Source: Paracoccaceae bacterium
GTDB lineage: Bacteria; Pseudomonadota; Alphaproteobacteria; Rhodobacterales; Rhodobacteraceae
Length of the DNA: 64,000 bases
Reading direction: 5' to 3'
NCBI GenBank assembly: GCA_028284605.1
Contig: JANQRL010000059.1
Span: 19,489-83,488 of the forward strand
Positions within the stretch are counted from its first letter, which is position 1. Each line of letters begins with the position of its first letter. Both the position numbers and the translations under genes were made by a program. This document shows, one piece after another, positions 52,794-61,001 of this stretch. A model generated the notes under the pieces. The model did no database searches. It was not told where the DNA came from and saw nothing but the letters and a program-made list of their open reading frames with translations.

Positions 52794-52971
52794 GCTCCGC
52801 TGGCTTCTCCGCGCCAAACGCTGGGCCGCGCGCCCGCCCTCGACACAGCGGGTGAAGCTGGTGCTTGGCATCATCGCCGTCGTGCTCCTGATCGGCGGGG
52901 TCGAGCACTTCATCGGCTGGCCGGACTGGATGTCGGTGGAGGCGACCGGTCGCAACTCGATCGCGCGCTGA
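52786..52971 (+). CDS. Small single-helix membrane protein downstream of hpt
   Basis: 61 aa. A basic N-terminus ([20 protein letters not shown]) precedes one transmembrane helix ([20 protein letters not shown]) and a short tail. The ATG at 52786 has GGAG seven bases upstream and overlaps the hpt 3' end by 8 bp; an ATG six bases earlier is worse spaced. Similar short proteins follow hpt in other Rhodobacterales as far as I recall; function unknown. Confidence 0.7.
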   Translation: MFELRWLLRAKRWAARPPSTQRVKLVLGIIAVVLLIGGVEHFIGWPDWMSVEATGRNSIAR

Positions 52972-53087
52972 CGCTGAGCCGCTCACGCAGAAATTGTGAG
53001 TTGGTTTTTCGGCTCCCCGGGCTACGGTCAAGCAGGGTGTCGCGCCCCGTGACCGCCCCCAATCAGAGCTTACCCAGAGAGGCCGCC

Positions 53088-53558
53088 ATGATTCGATCCC
53101 CCCTGACCCTGATGACCGCCGCCGCGCTCGCGCTCCTCGGCCCGCTGGCCGTGAGCGCGCAGGACGAGGAGGCGCTACAGCGCGCCATCGATGCACGGCA
53201 GGCCCATATGCAGCTTTACGCCCACAATCTCGGCATTCTCGGCGGCATGGCGCGGGGGAACATACCTTATGACGCCGCCATGGCTTCCGCCGCCGCCGCC
53301 GATCTCGGCCACCTGACCCGGGTCAGCCAGCAGGCCTACTGGCCCGAAGGCTCCGACATCATGATGGAAGGGTCGAACGCGCTCCCGGCGATCTGGGAAA
53401 ACCTCGATGACGTCTTCGCCAAGAGCGGCGATCTGGTCGAGGCCGTGGCCGCCATGGAGGCGGTGGCCGGGGACGGACTTGAGGCGGTGCAAGGCCAGAT
53501 GCAGGCCCTGGGCGGCGCCTGCGTGGCCTGCCACCGGGACTACCAGCAGGAGAACTGA
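53088..53558 (+). CDS. Cytochrome c' (class II c-type cytochrome)
   Basis: 156 aa. Signal peptide IRSPLTLMTAAALALLGPLA, cleaved near VSAQ. The mature part is a four-helix-bundle-like sequence, and the heme motif CVACH sits near the C-terminus (GGACVACHRDYQ), the defining placement of class II cytochromes. Periplasmic; members bind NO or act as electron carriers. The stop overlaps the ATG of the diheme cytochrome gene (TGATG). Confidence 0.88.
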   Translation: MIRSPLTLMTAAALALLGPLAVSAQDEEALQRAIDARQAHMQLYAHNLGILGGMARGNIPYDAAMASAAAADLGHLTRVSQQAYWPEGSDIMMEGSNALPAIWENLDDVFAKSGDLVEAVAAMEAVAGDGLEAVQGQMQALGGACVACHRDYQQEN

Positions 53559-54430
53559 TGCGCCTTCTGCGCTGGCTCATCGCCCTCGCCCTGATCGGCG
53601 GGGGCGTCTTCTGGGTGCTGACCCGGCCCGCGCCGGTCCCACCTGAATATGCCAGCCTGACCGGAGATGCGGAGCGCGGCGCACTGGTCTTCGCCGTGGC
53701 GGGTTGCGCGTCGTGCCATATCGCGCCCGGTGCGGAGCCTTCGGACGCCCCGGTCCTGGCGGGCGGGGAGCGGTTCGTGTCGGATTTCGGGACCTTTCTG
53801 GCGCCGAACATCTCCCCCTCGTCGCAGGGGATCGGGGACTGGACCGATGCGGAGATCATGCATGCGGTGGCCGCGGGCGTCTCTCCGGGCGGCGCGCACT
53901 ACTACCCGGCCTTTCCCTACACCTCCTATCATTTCGCCGAACCCCAGGATTTGGCCGATCTGGTCGCCCATCTGCGCACCCTGCCGCCGTCGGATGTGGA
54001 GAGCCTGCCCCATGAGATCGGCTTTCCGGTCACGATCCGGCGCGGGATCGGGCTGTGGAAAATGCTCTACCTCTCTGAGGATTGGACCGTTGCGGGCGCG
54101 GCGGATGCCCAGATCGAACGGGGGCGCTACCTGGTCGAAGGGCTGGGCCATTGTGCAGAGTGCCACACGCCCCGGGACGCGCTCGGCGGGCTCGACCGGT
54201 CGGCCTGGATGGCCGGCGCGCCGAACCCCTCCGGCGAGGGCCGGGTGCCGGCGATCACGCCGGGAGAGCTCGGCTGGTCGGCCGCCGACATCGCCTATTA
54301 CCTAGAGACCGGCTTCACCCCGGATTTCGACGTGGCCGGCGGCGATATGGCCGACGTGGTGCTGAATACGGGCAAGCTGCCCCCCGAAGACCGCGAGGCC
54401 ATCGCGGCCTATCTCGTCGCGCTGCCTTAA
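53558..54430 (+). CDS. Diheme c-type cytochrome
   Basis: 290 aa. N-terminal membrane anchor or uncleaved signal (LLRWLIALALIGGGVFWVL), then two class I cytochrome c modules with CASCH (about 50) and CAECH (about 200). Distal Met candidates follow each module. LAPNISPSSQGIGDWTDAEI and YPAFPYTSYHF resemble the cytochrome subunits of periplasmic alcohol and sugar dehydrogenases, but no dehydrogenase is adjacent. Overlaps the cytochrome c' gene by one base, so they are one operon and plausibly one electron path. Confidence 0.9.
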   Translation: MRLLRWLIALALIGGGVFWVLTRPAPVPPEYASLTGDAERGALVFAVAGCASCHIAPGAEPSDAPVLAGGERFVSDFGTFLAPNISPSSQGIGDWTDAEIMHAVAAGVSPGGAHYYPAFPYTSYHFAEPQDLADLVAHLRTLPPSDVESLPHEIGFPVTIRRGIGLWKMLYLSEDWTVAGAADAQIERGRYLVEGLGHCAECHTPRDALGGLDRSAWMAGAPNPSGEGRVPAITPGELGWSAADIAYYLETGFTPDFDVAGGDMADVVLNTGKLPPEDREAIAAYLVALP

Positions 54431-54502
54431 CGAGGCACCTAAAGGCACCGGGCACGCCGTTGTGAGGCCGGGGGAAAGGCGCGTCGACGCGGCTTAGGGA
54501 AA

Positions 54503-54640
54503 CGCCGCAGGCGGCGCTTGTCCACGCGCTTTCGAAAGCGCGTCAGAAAGGCCCTTCGAAGGGCCTTTTGTCACCCCGCGCCGGGTTGTTCGGCGGAGCA
54601 AGGGATTTCGAAATCCCTTGCCAGACTTTTCGAAAAGTCT
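54503..54640. repeat. Palindrome cluster, copy 5 (four elements)
   Basis: After an imperfect hairpin (54503-54516), four perfect palindromes follow: 54524-54543 (20 bp), 54547-54568 (22 bp, then TTTTG), 54598-54621 (24 bp) and 54623-54640 (18 bp). All are centred on TTCGAA, with different flanks. They fill the 221-bp tail-to-tail gap between the cytochrome operon and lipA. They form two consecutive pairs, and the second of the first pair resembles an intrinsic terminator. Confidence 0.75.
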
Positions 54641-54651
54641 AGCCGCCGGCC

Positions 54652-55602
54652 TCAGCCGAGCTGGGCCAGCCGGTTCTCGCGGAGCCGGGCGAAATCGTCG
54701 CCGGCATGATAGGAGGACCGGGTGAGCGGCGTGGCGGAGACCATCAGGAACCCCTTGCCCCAGGCCGCGTTCTCGTAAGCCTTGAACTCATCCGGCGTCA
54801 CGAACCGCGCCACCGCGTGGTGCTTCGGCGTCGGCTGAAGATACTGGCCGATGGTCAGGAAATCGACCTCCGCCGCGCGCATATCGTCCATCACCTGCAA
54901 GACCGCCTGCCGGTCCTCGCCCAGCCCCACCATCATGCCAGACTTGGTGAACATCGCGGGGTCGAGGTCCTTCACCCGCTGCAACAGCCGCAGCGAATGG
55001 AAGTAGCGCGCGCCGGGCCGCACCTCCGGGTAGAGCCCGGGCACGGTTTCGAGATTGTGGTTGAAGACATCCGGTTTCGCTTCGACCACGGTTTCGAGAG
55101 CCTCCGGCCCGCAGCGCAGGAAATCCGGGGTCAGCACTTCGACTGTCGTGCCCGGCGCGCGGTGCCGGATCGCGCGGATCGTCTGGGCGATATGCGCCGC
55201 GCCGCCATCGTCGAGGTCATCGCGGTCCACCGACGTGATCACCACATGGTTCAGCCCGAGCTTCACCACCGCATCCGCCACCCTGCCCGGCTCGAACGCG
55301 TCGAGCGCCTGGGGCTTGCCGGTCGCGACATTGCAGAAGGTGCAGCCGCGGGTGCAGATCTCGCCCATAATCATCATCGTGGCATGGCCCTGGGCCCAGC
55401 ATTCCCCGGCATTGGGGCAGCCGGCCTCTTCGCAGACCGTCACCAGCTTGTTCTCGCGGATGATCTCATGGGTGCGCCGGTAGCCTTCCGAGGTCGGCGC
55501 CTTCACGCGAATCCAGTCGGGCTTCTTCGGCTGGGCATTGTCGGGGCGATGGGCCTTTTCGGGGTGGCGCTCGCCGGGGAGGGTTAGGTTGCGGGGGGCC
55601 AT
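54652..55602 (-). CDS. lipA: Lipoyl synthase
   Basis: 316 aa radical-SAM enzyme inserting sulfur into octanoyl domains. Auxiliary cluster ligands are in [12 protein letters not shown] (about 65-76), the SAM cluster motif is [10 protein letters not shown] (about 90-98), and the C-terminal RSSYHA supplies the conserved Ser ligand. The start [10 protein letters not shown] at 55602 is chosen over an in-frame ATG at 55677 by family length. Confidence 0.97.
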   Translation of the reverse strand: MAPRNLTLPGERHPEKAHRPDNAQPKKPDWIRVKAPTSEGYRRTHEIIRENKLVTVCEEAGCPNAGECWAQGHATMMIMGEICTRGCTFCNVATGKPQALDAFEPGRVADAVVKLGLNHVVITSVDRDDLDDGGAAHIAQTIRAIRHRAPGTTVEVLTPDFLRCGPEALETVVEAKPDVFNHNLETVPGLYPEVRPGARYFHSLRLLQRVKDLDPAMFTKSGMMVGLGEDRQAVLQVMDDMRAAEVDFLTIGQYLQPTPKHHAVARFVTPDEFKAYENAAWGKGFLMVSATPLTRSSYHAGDDFARLRENRLAQLG

Positions 55603-55690
55603 GGGGGCGTCCTTCGGTCGGTCCGCCTTATCTAGGCCCTGCGCGGCCGCTTGTCCAAGGGGCAAGCCGCCGCGCAAACCGGGTATGTCG

Positions 55691-56254
55691 TCAGGCGGCG
55701 GCGAGGAGGGTCTCGCCCAGCACCTCGACCGCTTCGGAGCGCTCCAGCACCGGGTAGTAGGTCGGCGCGGCGCCGGTGATCCCCGGACAGAAGACCCGCA
55801 GGCCGCTGGCGGCGAAGATCACCTCCTCCTCGGCGAAGACCGGCAGGATGCGTTCCTCTCCGGCAGCGAGGGGCCGGCGGGCGGCGCCGTGGCCGATCAG
55901 GTCCCGGGCCCGCACCAGGGCCACCGGCGCATTGATCCAGGCCATCGCGCGGCCGGTCTCGACGAGCAGCAACTGTTCCTCCGGCAGCAGAGTGTCAATG
56001 TCGTTGCCATAGGTCCCGGCGCGGAGCCGCACGGCATCGTCGCCGCCCGCGAACCGCTCGACCCACTGGATGGGCCGCAGGTCCCCGTCGAGGGTGTAGA
56101 GCCGGTCGCCGGCGGTCAGATCGGCCACGTCGCGCCAGCCGGTCTCGGTCTCGACCCGGGTCCCGGCCATCAGGCCGCGGCCGGCATCGAGGCTCGGATA
56201 GACGGTATCGGGGGCGTGGGTCAGGTCGCGGGGGAAATCGTGGGTCAGAAGCAT
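55691..56254 (-). CDS. Hint-domain protein 2 (catalytic Cys replaced)
   Basis: 187 aa. Hint-type fold: [40 protein letters not shown], then [19 protein letters not shown] in the position of the SPQH motif and [20 protein letters not shown] near the end. Compared with CFTAGT of the active type, the first residue is Gly27, and the block-B His is also missing (PEEQ). It is therefore predicted inactive for self-cleavage, and may be a structural or exported remnant. An AAGGA-like ribosome site precedes the ATG. Confidence 0.75.
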   Translation of the reverse strand: MLLTHDFPRDLTHAPDTVYPSLDAGRGLMAGTRVETETGWRDVADLTAGDRLYTLDGDLRPIQWVERFAGGDDAVRLRAGTYGNDIDTLLPEEQLLLVETGRAMAWINAPVALVRARDLIGHGAARRPLAAGEERILPVFAEEEVIFAASGLRVFCPGITGAAPTYYPVLERSEAVEVLGETLLAAA

Positions 56255-56593
56255 GGGTCGGGTCCTTTCGAGGTCATCTTTCGTTTCAGGGCCGGGGGCC
56301 GGTTCGGGCGGTCCCGGGATGACGTCAGGAAACGACCGCAATTGTGCCGCAATCCGGTCACAGGGGCGGCAAGATTGCGGCACTGTCGCGCGCGGGGCGT
56401 CAAAGCCCGCGGGCCCCGCCACGCCGTCCGGAATGCAGCATCGGAGTTAGGAGATCGGTAACCGCGATTGCGGCGAAACCGGGGCATCTATGGCCGATTC
56501 GCGGCAGCGCCTTCGGTTGAGTCGCGGGGAGATTCGCCGCGGTTCTGGCCGATTTGAGGCCGGGATCGCGGCGTGGCCGTGGCAGAGGCGCTG
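56255..56593. other. Intergenic region with an 11-bp inverted repeat
   Basis: 339 bp between Hint 2 (start) and the DUF6456 gene (stop), both minus strand. It contains GTGCCGCAATC (56344-56354) and its exact complement GATTGCGGCAC (56373-56383) separated by 18 bp, plus several looser GCGGCAA/ATTGCGG fragments further right. It could be an operator or leader hairpin of the Hint gene. No convincing gene is seen here. Confidence 0.45.
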
Positions 56594-57685
56594 TCAGCCC
56601 AGCCGGGGCCCGGCGCCGAGGCTGTCGTAGTGCCGCCGCAGCCGTTGCAGGGCGATCCGGAGCACGATCTTGCCGGACCGCGCCGACCAGCCCATGCGCC
56701 GCTCTGTCGTCTCGAGCCCTTCGAGGTAGCAGCAGCAGCGCAGCGCGATATCGCCGAGCCCGGGGCCCAGATCGCTGAGCGCGGCGAGAACCCGGTCCCG
56801 CGCCGCATCGGGCTGGCTGCCCTCGGCCCGGGCGCGGGCGGTGCGATCCTCCTCGGTCAGCACCTGCTGCCAGTCCTCCGGGATGCCCGGACCCATCTGA
56901 GCGAGCTCGAAATCCTCCCGAAGCCGTTCGCCCGCAGCCACAAGTTCGCGGGTGAGAAACGCAGCACCGCTCTTGTCCCGTCGCCGGGCCAGCGCGATGA
57001 GCGGGCTCTCGGCCAGAGGCGCCGTCATCCGCAGCGCCTCTCCGGTCTCGAACTCCGCCGCCGCCTCGGCCATCCCCCGGGCCCGGGGCGCCTCCTCGGC
57101 CGCGATCATCTCCTTCAGCGCCGCCCGCCCGGTGGCGGTGATCCGGTACCGGGTGATCCGGGCCGCGGGATCGGCGGTCGCGATCCAGTCCTGCACCGCC
57201 ATCGCCTGGGCGATCTCCTGCTCAATCACCGCCGTGCGGCTCGTCGCCCCGTCCGGCCCCTCGCGCACCACCACGGCCTTGTCCATGTCGCGCGCCACGG
57301 CGAGCATCGCCCCGGTCTCGCACAGCCGGCGCAGCACCCGGCGCGCCTCGCGGCGGAGCCGGTCCTCCTCCGGCGCGCCGGAGGCAGCGGTGCGGATCTG
57401 GATCGACATGGCCGATCTCCCCTTCTGGCGGGTCTCTTGCGCGGAGGGCGCAACCACGAAATCCGACAGCCGGCGCAACGCGCCGTCCACAAGGGGGTCC
57501 TCGCGGCGGCTCTCGACCTTGCGGACCTGGCGCAGGATCGTCGAGGCATGGACCTCCACCGCCCGCGCCACCGCGCGGATCGGCAATCCGGCCTCGGTAT
57601 GGACCAGGTAGTGGCGCACGCCCTCCGGCACCCAGGCCGGCAGGGTCAGAACGGTGGTCGTCTCTGAACGGCCCTGATCCGGCAT
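56594..57685 (-). CDS. DUF6456 domain-containing protein
   Basis: 363 aa. The N-terminus has a helix-turn-helix-like segment (GLPIRAVARAVEVHASTILRQV, about 34-55). The C-terminal half matches DUF6456, with SPLIALARRRDKSGAAFLTR, GERLREDFELAQMGP and LEGLETTERRMGWSARSGKIVL. The family is nearly confined to alphaproteobacteria, is presumed DNA-binding, and has no established function. It faces the DUF6477 gene across a gap with a perfect CtrA site, suggesting cell-cycle-linked expression of both. Confidence 0.8.
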   Translation of the reverse strand: MPDQGRSETTTVLTLPAWVPEGVRHYLVHTEAGLPIRAVARAVEVHASTILRQVRKVESRREDPLVDGALRRLSDFVVAPSAQETRQKGRSAMSIQIRTAASGAPEEDRLRREARRVLRRLCETGAMLAVARDMDKAVVVREGPDGATSRTAVIEQEIAQAMAVQDWIATADPAARITRYRITATGRAALKEMIAAEEAPRARGMAEAAAEFETGEALRMTAPLAESPLIALARRRDKSGAAFLTRELVAAGERLREDFELAQMGPGIPEDWQQVLTEEDRTARARAEGSQPDAARDRVLAALSDLGPGLGDIALRCCCYLEGLETTERRMGWSARSGKIVLRIALQRLRRHYDSLGAGPRLG

Positions 57686-57770
57686 GGCTCTCCATTCCTG
57701 GCCTGCGCCCGCAAAACCCGGGCCGCTCCCGTCACGGCCTAAACCGACATTAACCCTGTGGTTGTATTGC

Positions 57771-57785
57771 TTAACATTTCATTAA
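57771..57785. promoter_or_regulatory. CtrA binding site
   Basis: TTAACATTTCATTAA is a perfect TTAA-N7-TTAA motif, the target of the cell-cycle and motility regulator CtrA. It lies in the AT-rich centre of the 233-bp divergent gap (57686-57918) between the DUF6456 and DUF6477 genes. A partial second site (TTAACCCTGTGGTTG) starts at 57750. Promoter hexamers are not clear; TTGACA occurs at about 57808. Confidence 0.7.
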
Positions 57786-57918
57786 TCGAACCCTAGACCA
57801 TAGTATTGTTGACAAATGCTAAACAGTCGAAACCCGGCCGTCCTTAACCAATTGCACATACGCAACACACGTTCCGGTTGTGTCATGGTCTCCGCGCTGG
57901 AACCGAAGGGGACATGAC

Positions 57919-58218
57919 ATGAAAGACCTACAGGCGATGATTTCCGGGCTGCGGCGGCCGAAGCTTCTGGTCCGCGCGGCGCGGTTCGGGGTCGATGAGT
58001 ACAACCGCAGCCGCCATCTCGGCCGCATCTTGCGATCCGAGGCCCTGCCCCGCACCGGCCCGGCGATTCTCCGGCTTCTGGAGATCGAGGCCGGGCTCGA
58101 AGATCGCCGCGTCGCCGGCGCCGCCGACTATTCCGTCGCGCGCCATGTCGAAGTGCTGATCGCGCTGATGGGCGAGGCGCGGATTCTCAGGGCGATGCAG
58201 ACCCCGGCCGCGCCCTGA
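57919..58218 (+). CDS. DUF6477 family protein
   Basis: 99 aa, all helical: GLRRPKLLVRAARFGVDEYN, RHLGRILRSEALP, ILRLLEIEAGLEDRRVAGAA and YSVARHVEVLIALMGEARIL. A Rhodobacterales-restricted family of unknown function, paired with DUF6456 across a CtrA site. An AAGGGG ribosome site precedes the ATG. Its stop is six bp from the convergent MttB-like stop. Confidence 0.8.
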   Translation: MKDLQAMISGLRRPKLLVRAARFGVDEYNRSRHLGRILRSEALPRTGPAILRLLEIEAGLEDRRVAGAADYSVARHVEVLIALMGEARILRAMQTPAAP

Positions 58219-58224
58219 GCGTGC

Positions 58225-59769
58225 TCAGACGAAGGCGTCGGGCATTTCCGCCTTGCGCCGGGCCACGAAATCCCGGAGCCCCTCGGCGATCCCGGGATCG
58301 AGGGCCGGCTGCTGGTACTGCTCCAGAAGCTGCGCCACCCGCAGGCTGGCGAGCGTCTGGGTGTCGCGGGCGCCCTCCTCGTCCCAGGTCTCGAACGGCT
58401 TGTAGTCGAGCAGGTCGGAACGCCAGAAGGCGGTCTGGAAATTGGCCTGGGTATGGGCGCAGCCGAGGTAATGCCCGCCGGGGCCGACCTCGCGGATCGC
58501 GTCCATCGCCTGGCCGTTCTCGGACACGTCCACGCCCCGCGCCAGATGGTGCAGGATGCCGAGCTGATCGGCATCCATGACGAATTTCTCGAAGCTCGAG
58601 ACCAGCCCGCCTTCGAGCCAGCCGCAGGCATGGAGCATGAAGTTCACCCCGGCGAGCAGCCCGGCATTGAGGCTGTTGGCGGTCTCGTAGGCGGCCTGGG
58701 CGTCGGGCAGTTTCGAGCCGTTGAACGACCCCGCCGAGCGGTAGGGCAGCCCGAGCCTGCGGGCCAGTTGTCCGACCCCGTAGGTGATCTGCGCCGCCTC
58801 CGGCGTGCCGAAGGTGGGCGCCCCGGAATTCATGTCGATCGAAGTCACGAACGTGCCGAAGATCACCGGCGCCCCGGGCCGGATGAGCTGGGAATAGGCC
58901 ACCCCCGCCAGCACCTCGGCCAGGACCTGGGTCAGGGTGCCAGCCACCGAGACCGGCGCCATCGCGCCGCCCACGATGAACGGCGAGACGATCGCCGCCT
59001 GATTGGCCGCCGCATAGACTTCGAGCGCGCCGATCATCGTGGCGTCGAAGGTCAGCGGCGAGTTGATGTTGATGAGCGAGGTCATCACCGTGTTCTCGGC
59101 CACGAAGTCCTTACCGAACAGGACCTCGCACATCGCCACCGAATCCGCCGCCCGGCTCGGCTCGGTCACCGAGCCCATGAAGGGTTTGTCGGAGAGGGTC
59201 ATGTGCGCGAGCAGCATGTCGAGATGGCGCTTGTTGACCGGCACATCCGTGGGCTCGCAGACCGTGCCGCCGGAATGGTGCAGCCATTTCGACATGTAGC
59301 CGAGCTTCACGAAGGTCTCGAAGTCCGCCATTGTCGCATAGCGGCGCCCGCCGGCGGCATCGCGCACGAAGGGCGGCCCGTAGACCGGGGCGAGGACGAG
59401 GTTGCGGCCGCCGATCTCCACGCTGCGCTCCGGGTTCCGGGCATGCTGGATATAGGTCCGCGGCGCCGTGGCGCAGAGTTGGCGCGCCAGCCCCTTGGGC
59501 AGATGCACCCGCTCGCCCTGCACATCCGCCCCGGCCTCTTTCCAGCGCTTGAGCGCCTCGGGGTTATCGACAAAGGCGACGCCGATCTCTTCGAGCACCG
59601 TCTCGGCATTGGCCTCGATGATCTCCAGCGCCTCCTCGTTGAGGATCTCGAGGTCCGGGATCTGGCGGGTGATGACCGGCGCCGTGTCGAAGCTCACCGC
59701 CGACCGCGCCGCCCGCCGGGCCGCTCCGCCGCCGCCCCGTCCCCGCCGGGCTGTCCGTCCCTCTGCCAT
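58225..59769 (-). CDS. Trimethylamine methyltransferase (MttB) superfamily protein 2, non-pyrrolysine
   Basis: 514 aa. A basic Arg/Gly-rich N-terminal tail (TARRGRGGGGAARRAARSA) precedes the MttB barrel: EILNEEALEIIEANAETVLE, GRNLVLAPVYGPPFVRDAAG, HHSGGTVCEPTDVPVNKRHL, SLININSPLTFDATMIGAL, FIVGGAMAPVSVAGTLTQVL and VGPGGHYLGCAHTQANFQ. No in-frame amber. It is clearly diverged from the copy at 31258. Corrinoid-dependent demethylation of a quaternary amine is the family expectation; there is no corrinoid protein nearby. The ATG at 59769 is chosen because the frame upstream overlaps the direct repeat. Confidence 0.87.
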   Translation of the reverse strand: MAEGRTARRGRGGGGAARRAARSAVSFDTAPVITRQIPDLEILNEEALEIIEANAETVLEEIGVAFVDNPEALKRWKEAGADVQGERVHLPKGLARQLCATAPRTYIQHARNPERSVEIGGRNLVLAPVYGPPFVRDAAGGRRYATMADFETFVKLGYMSKWLHHSGGTVCEPTDVPVNKRHLDMLLAHMTLSDKPFMGSVTEPSRAADSVAMCEVLFGKDFVAENTVMTSLININSPLTFDATMIGALEVYAAANQAAIVSPFIVGGAMAPVSVAGTLTQVLAEVLAGVAYSQLIRPGAPVIFGTFVTSIDMNSGAPTFGTPEAAQITYGVGQLARRLGLPYRSAGSFNGSKLPDAQAAYETANSLNAGLLAGVNFMLHACGWLEGGLVSSFEKFVMDADQLGILHHLARGVDVSENGQAMDAIREVGPGGHYLGCAHTQANFQTAFWRSDLLDYKPFETWDEEGARDTQTLASLRVAQLLEQYQQPALDPGIAEGLRDFVARRKAEMPDAFV

Positions 59770-59792
59770 CGGGTGATCCTCCCCTCGCCGGT

Positions 59793-59875
59793 CTGACGGC
59801 TGTGATAGGCGAGCCGGCCCGCGCCCGGTGCCGGGATTGCGGCGGTTGCGGGGAGAAAACGACATGGGCGGCGCC
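59793..59875. repeat. 83-bp direct repeat, left copy
   Basis: CTGACGGCTGTGATAGGCGA onward matches 60842-60924 over 83 bp without gaps and with about seven mismatches by eye. It contains an internal CCCGGTGCCGGG near-palindrome. It lies between the MttB-like gene start and the SMI1/KNR4 gene; the right copy begins at the SMI1/KNR4 stop codon. Confidence 0.85.
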
Positions 59876-59957
59876 GGCCCCCGGTGCGAACTTGTCGCCG
59901 GGGCCGAACGGTCCCAGAGTGGCGGCCACGTCCCGTAACGGATGAAGAGGTCCCGCC

Positions 59958-60845
59958 ATGCATCCGCTACGCGCGTTTCTGGAGGAGGTTGCGGCAGCGC
60001 TCCGCAGCCCGGCGATGCGGGACAGGGTGCAGGGCAATTGGGATGACCCTGACTCGCTGCCGCGGGTGCGCCTTGCCCCACCGGCCTCGGAGGCGGAGTT
60101 GCGCGCGTTTGAGGCCCGGCTGGGCGCCGAACTCCCGCCCGACCTGCGCGAGGTTCTGGGCGAGGTCAGCGCCGATATCGAGATCGTCCGGGTCCTGCGC
60201 GGGCACCGGGTCCCGGCGGATTGGGGCGGCACCAGGGTCGAGATCACCGTCGATCAGCCCGATGAGTTCCGTTACTGGTCTCACGGCCTGCTCCCCGACG
60301 GCACCCCGCCGCCCCAGGCGACACGCCGCGCGAGTTACATCAGCGGCGGGTTCCGCCTGTCGCTTGCCGGGATCGAGCGCGCCTACCGGGCGCGGCCCGG
60401 CTGGGCCGAGATCTATGACCCCAAGAACGAGTCCGACCCGGACACCGCAGAGCACCTTCAGCTTCTCCACGATTTCATGTGGTCCGGTTTCCCCTTCATG
60501 ACCGCGCCCAACGGCGACTGGCTCGCCATCGATCTGCGCGACGGCACGGGCTGCGTCCAGCATGTGAGCCACGAAGGTGAAGAGGCCGGGATCGAAATCG
60601 ACCTCGGCGTGATCGGCTTTCTGACCCATCTCGCATGGCTCGGCCCGGTCTGGCCGGATTTCGGCGAGGTCTTCGCTTTCTCCGATCCGGTGGCGGAGGT
60701 TCGGCCCGGCGATTACCGCATCCGGGCCGCCCGCTTCGACGCGCAGTCGGACTACGGCACGGACTGGCGCCGCTGGTACTGGGGCACGGCCATGCCAAAG
60801 CCCGCGCCGGATCTGCTGAGCCGTTGCACCCCACCGATCGGCTGA
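59958..60845 (+). CDS. SMI1/KNR4 family protein
   Basis: 295 aa soluble protein. The SMI1/KNR4 (SUKH) signature appears as LAPPASEAELRAFEARLGAELPPDLREVLGEV (in pieces), then YDPKNES, FMTAPNGDWLAIDLRDGTG and FLTHLAWLGPVWPDF. In bacteria this superfamily includes many immunity proteins of polymorphic toxin systems and stand-alone regulators. No toxin gene is adjacent. The gene is bracketed by 83-bp direct repeats, as expected of an inserted or mobilised cargo, though base composition is not obviously different from neighbours. Confidence 0.8.
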   Translation: MHPLRAFLEEVAAALRSPAMRDRVQGNWDDPDSLPRVRLAPPASEAELRAFEARLGAELPPDLREVLGEVSADIEIVRVLRGHRVPADWGGTRVEITVDQPDEFRYWSHGLLPDGTPPPQATRRASYISGGFRLSLAGIERAYRARPGWAEIYDPKNESDPDTAEHLQLLHDFMWSGFPFMTAPNGDWLAIDLRDGTGCVQHVSHEGEEAGIEIDLGVIGFLTHLAWLGPVWPDFGEVFAFSDPVAEVRPGDYRIRAARFDAQSDYGTDWRRWYWGTAMPKPAPDLLSRCTPPIG

Positions 60846-60924
60846 CGGCTGTGATAGGCGAGCCGGCCGGCGCCCGGTGCCGGGTTTGCGGCGATTGTGG
60901 GGAGAAGATGACATGGGCGCCGCC
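60842..60924. repeat. 83-bp direct repeat, right copy
   Basis: Direct copy of 59793-59875, starting one base before the SMI1/KNR4 stop codon (TGA 60843-60845) and ending 77 bp before the LamG-Hint gene. Same orientation, equal length, no gaps, about seven substitutions. Confidence 0.85.
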
Positions 60925-61001
60925 ACCCCCCGCCCGCGTTGGCAGTTTCTTTAGCTCTCTCTGGCAGGTTTCGCGCCCGAAGGACCAAGGGCGAAGACAT
61001 C

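Noticed and set aside
54518..54709. 63-codon frame in the cytochrome-lipA gap
   Set aside because: It is translated entirely through four palindromes and into antisense lipA; a repeat artefact.
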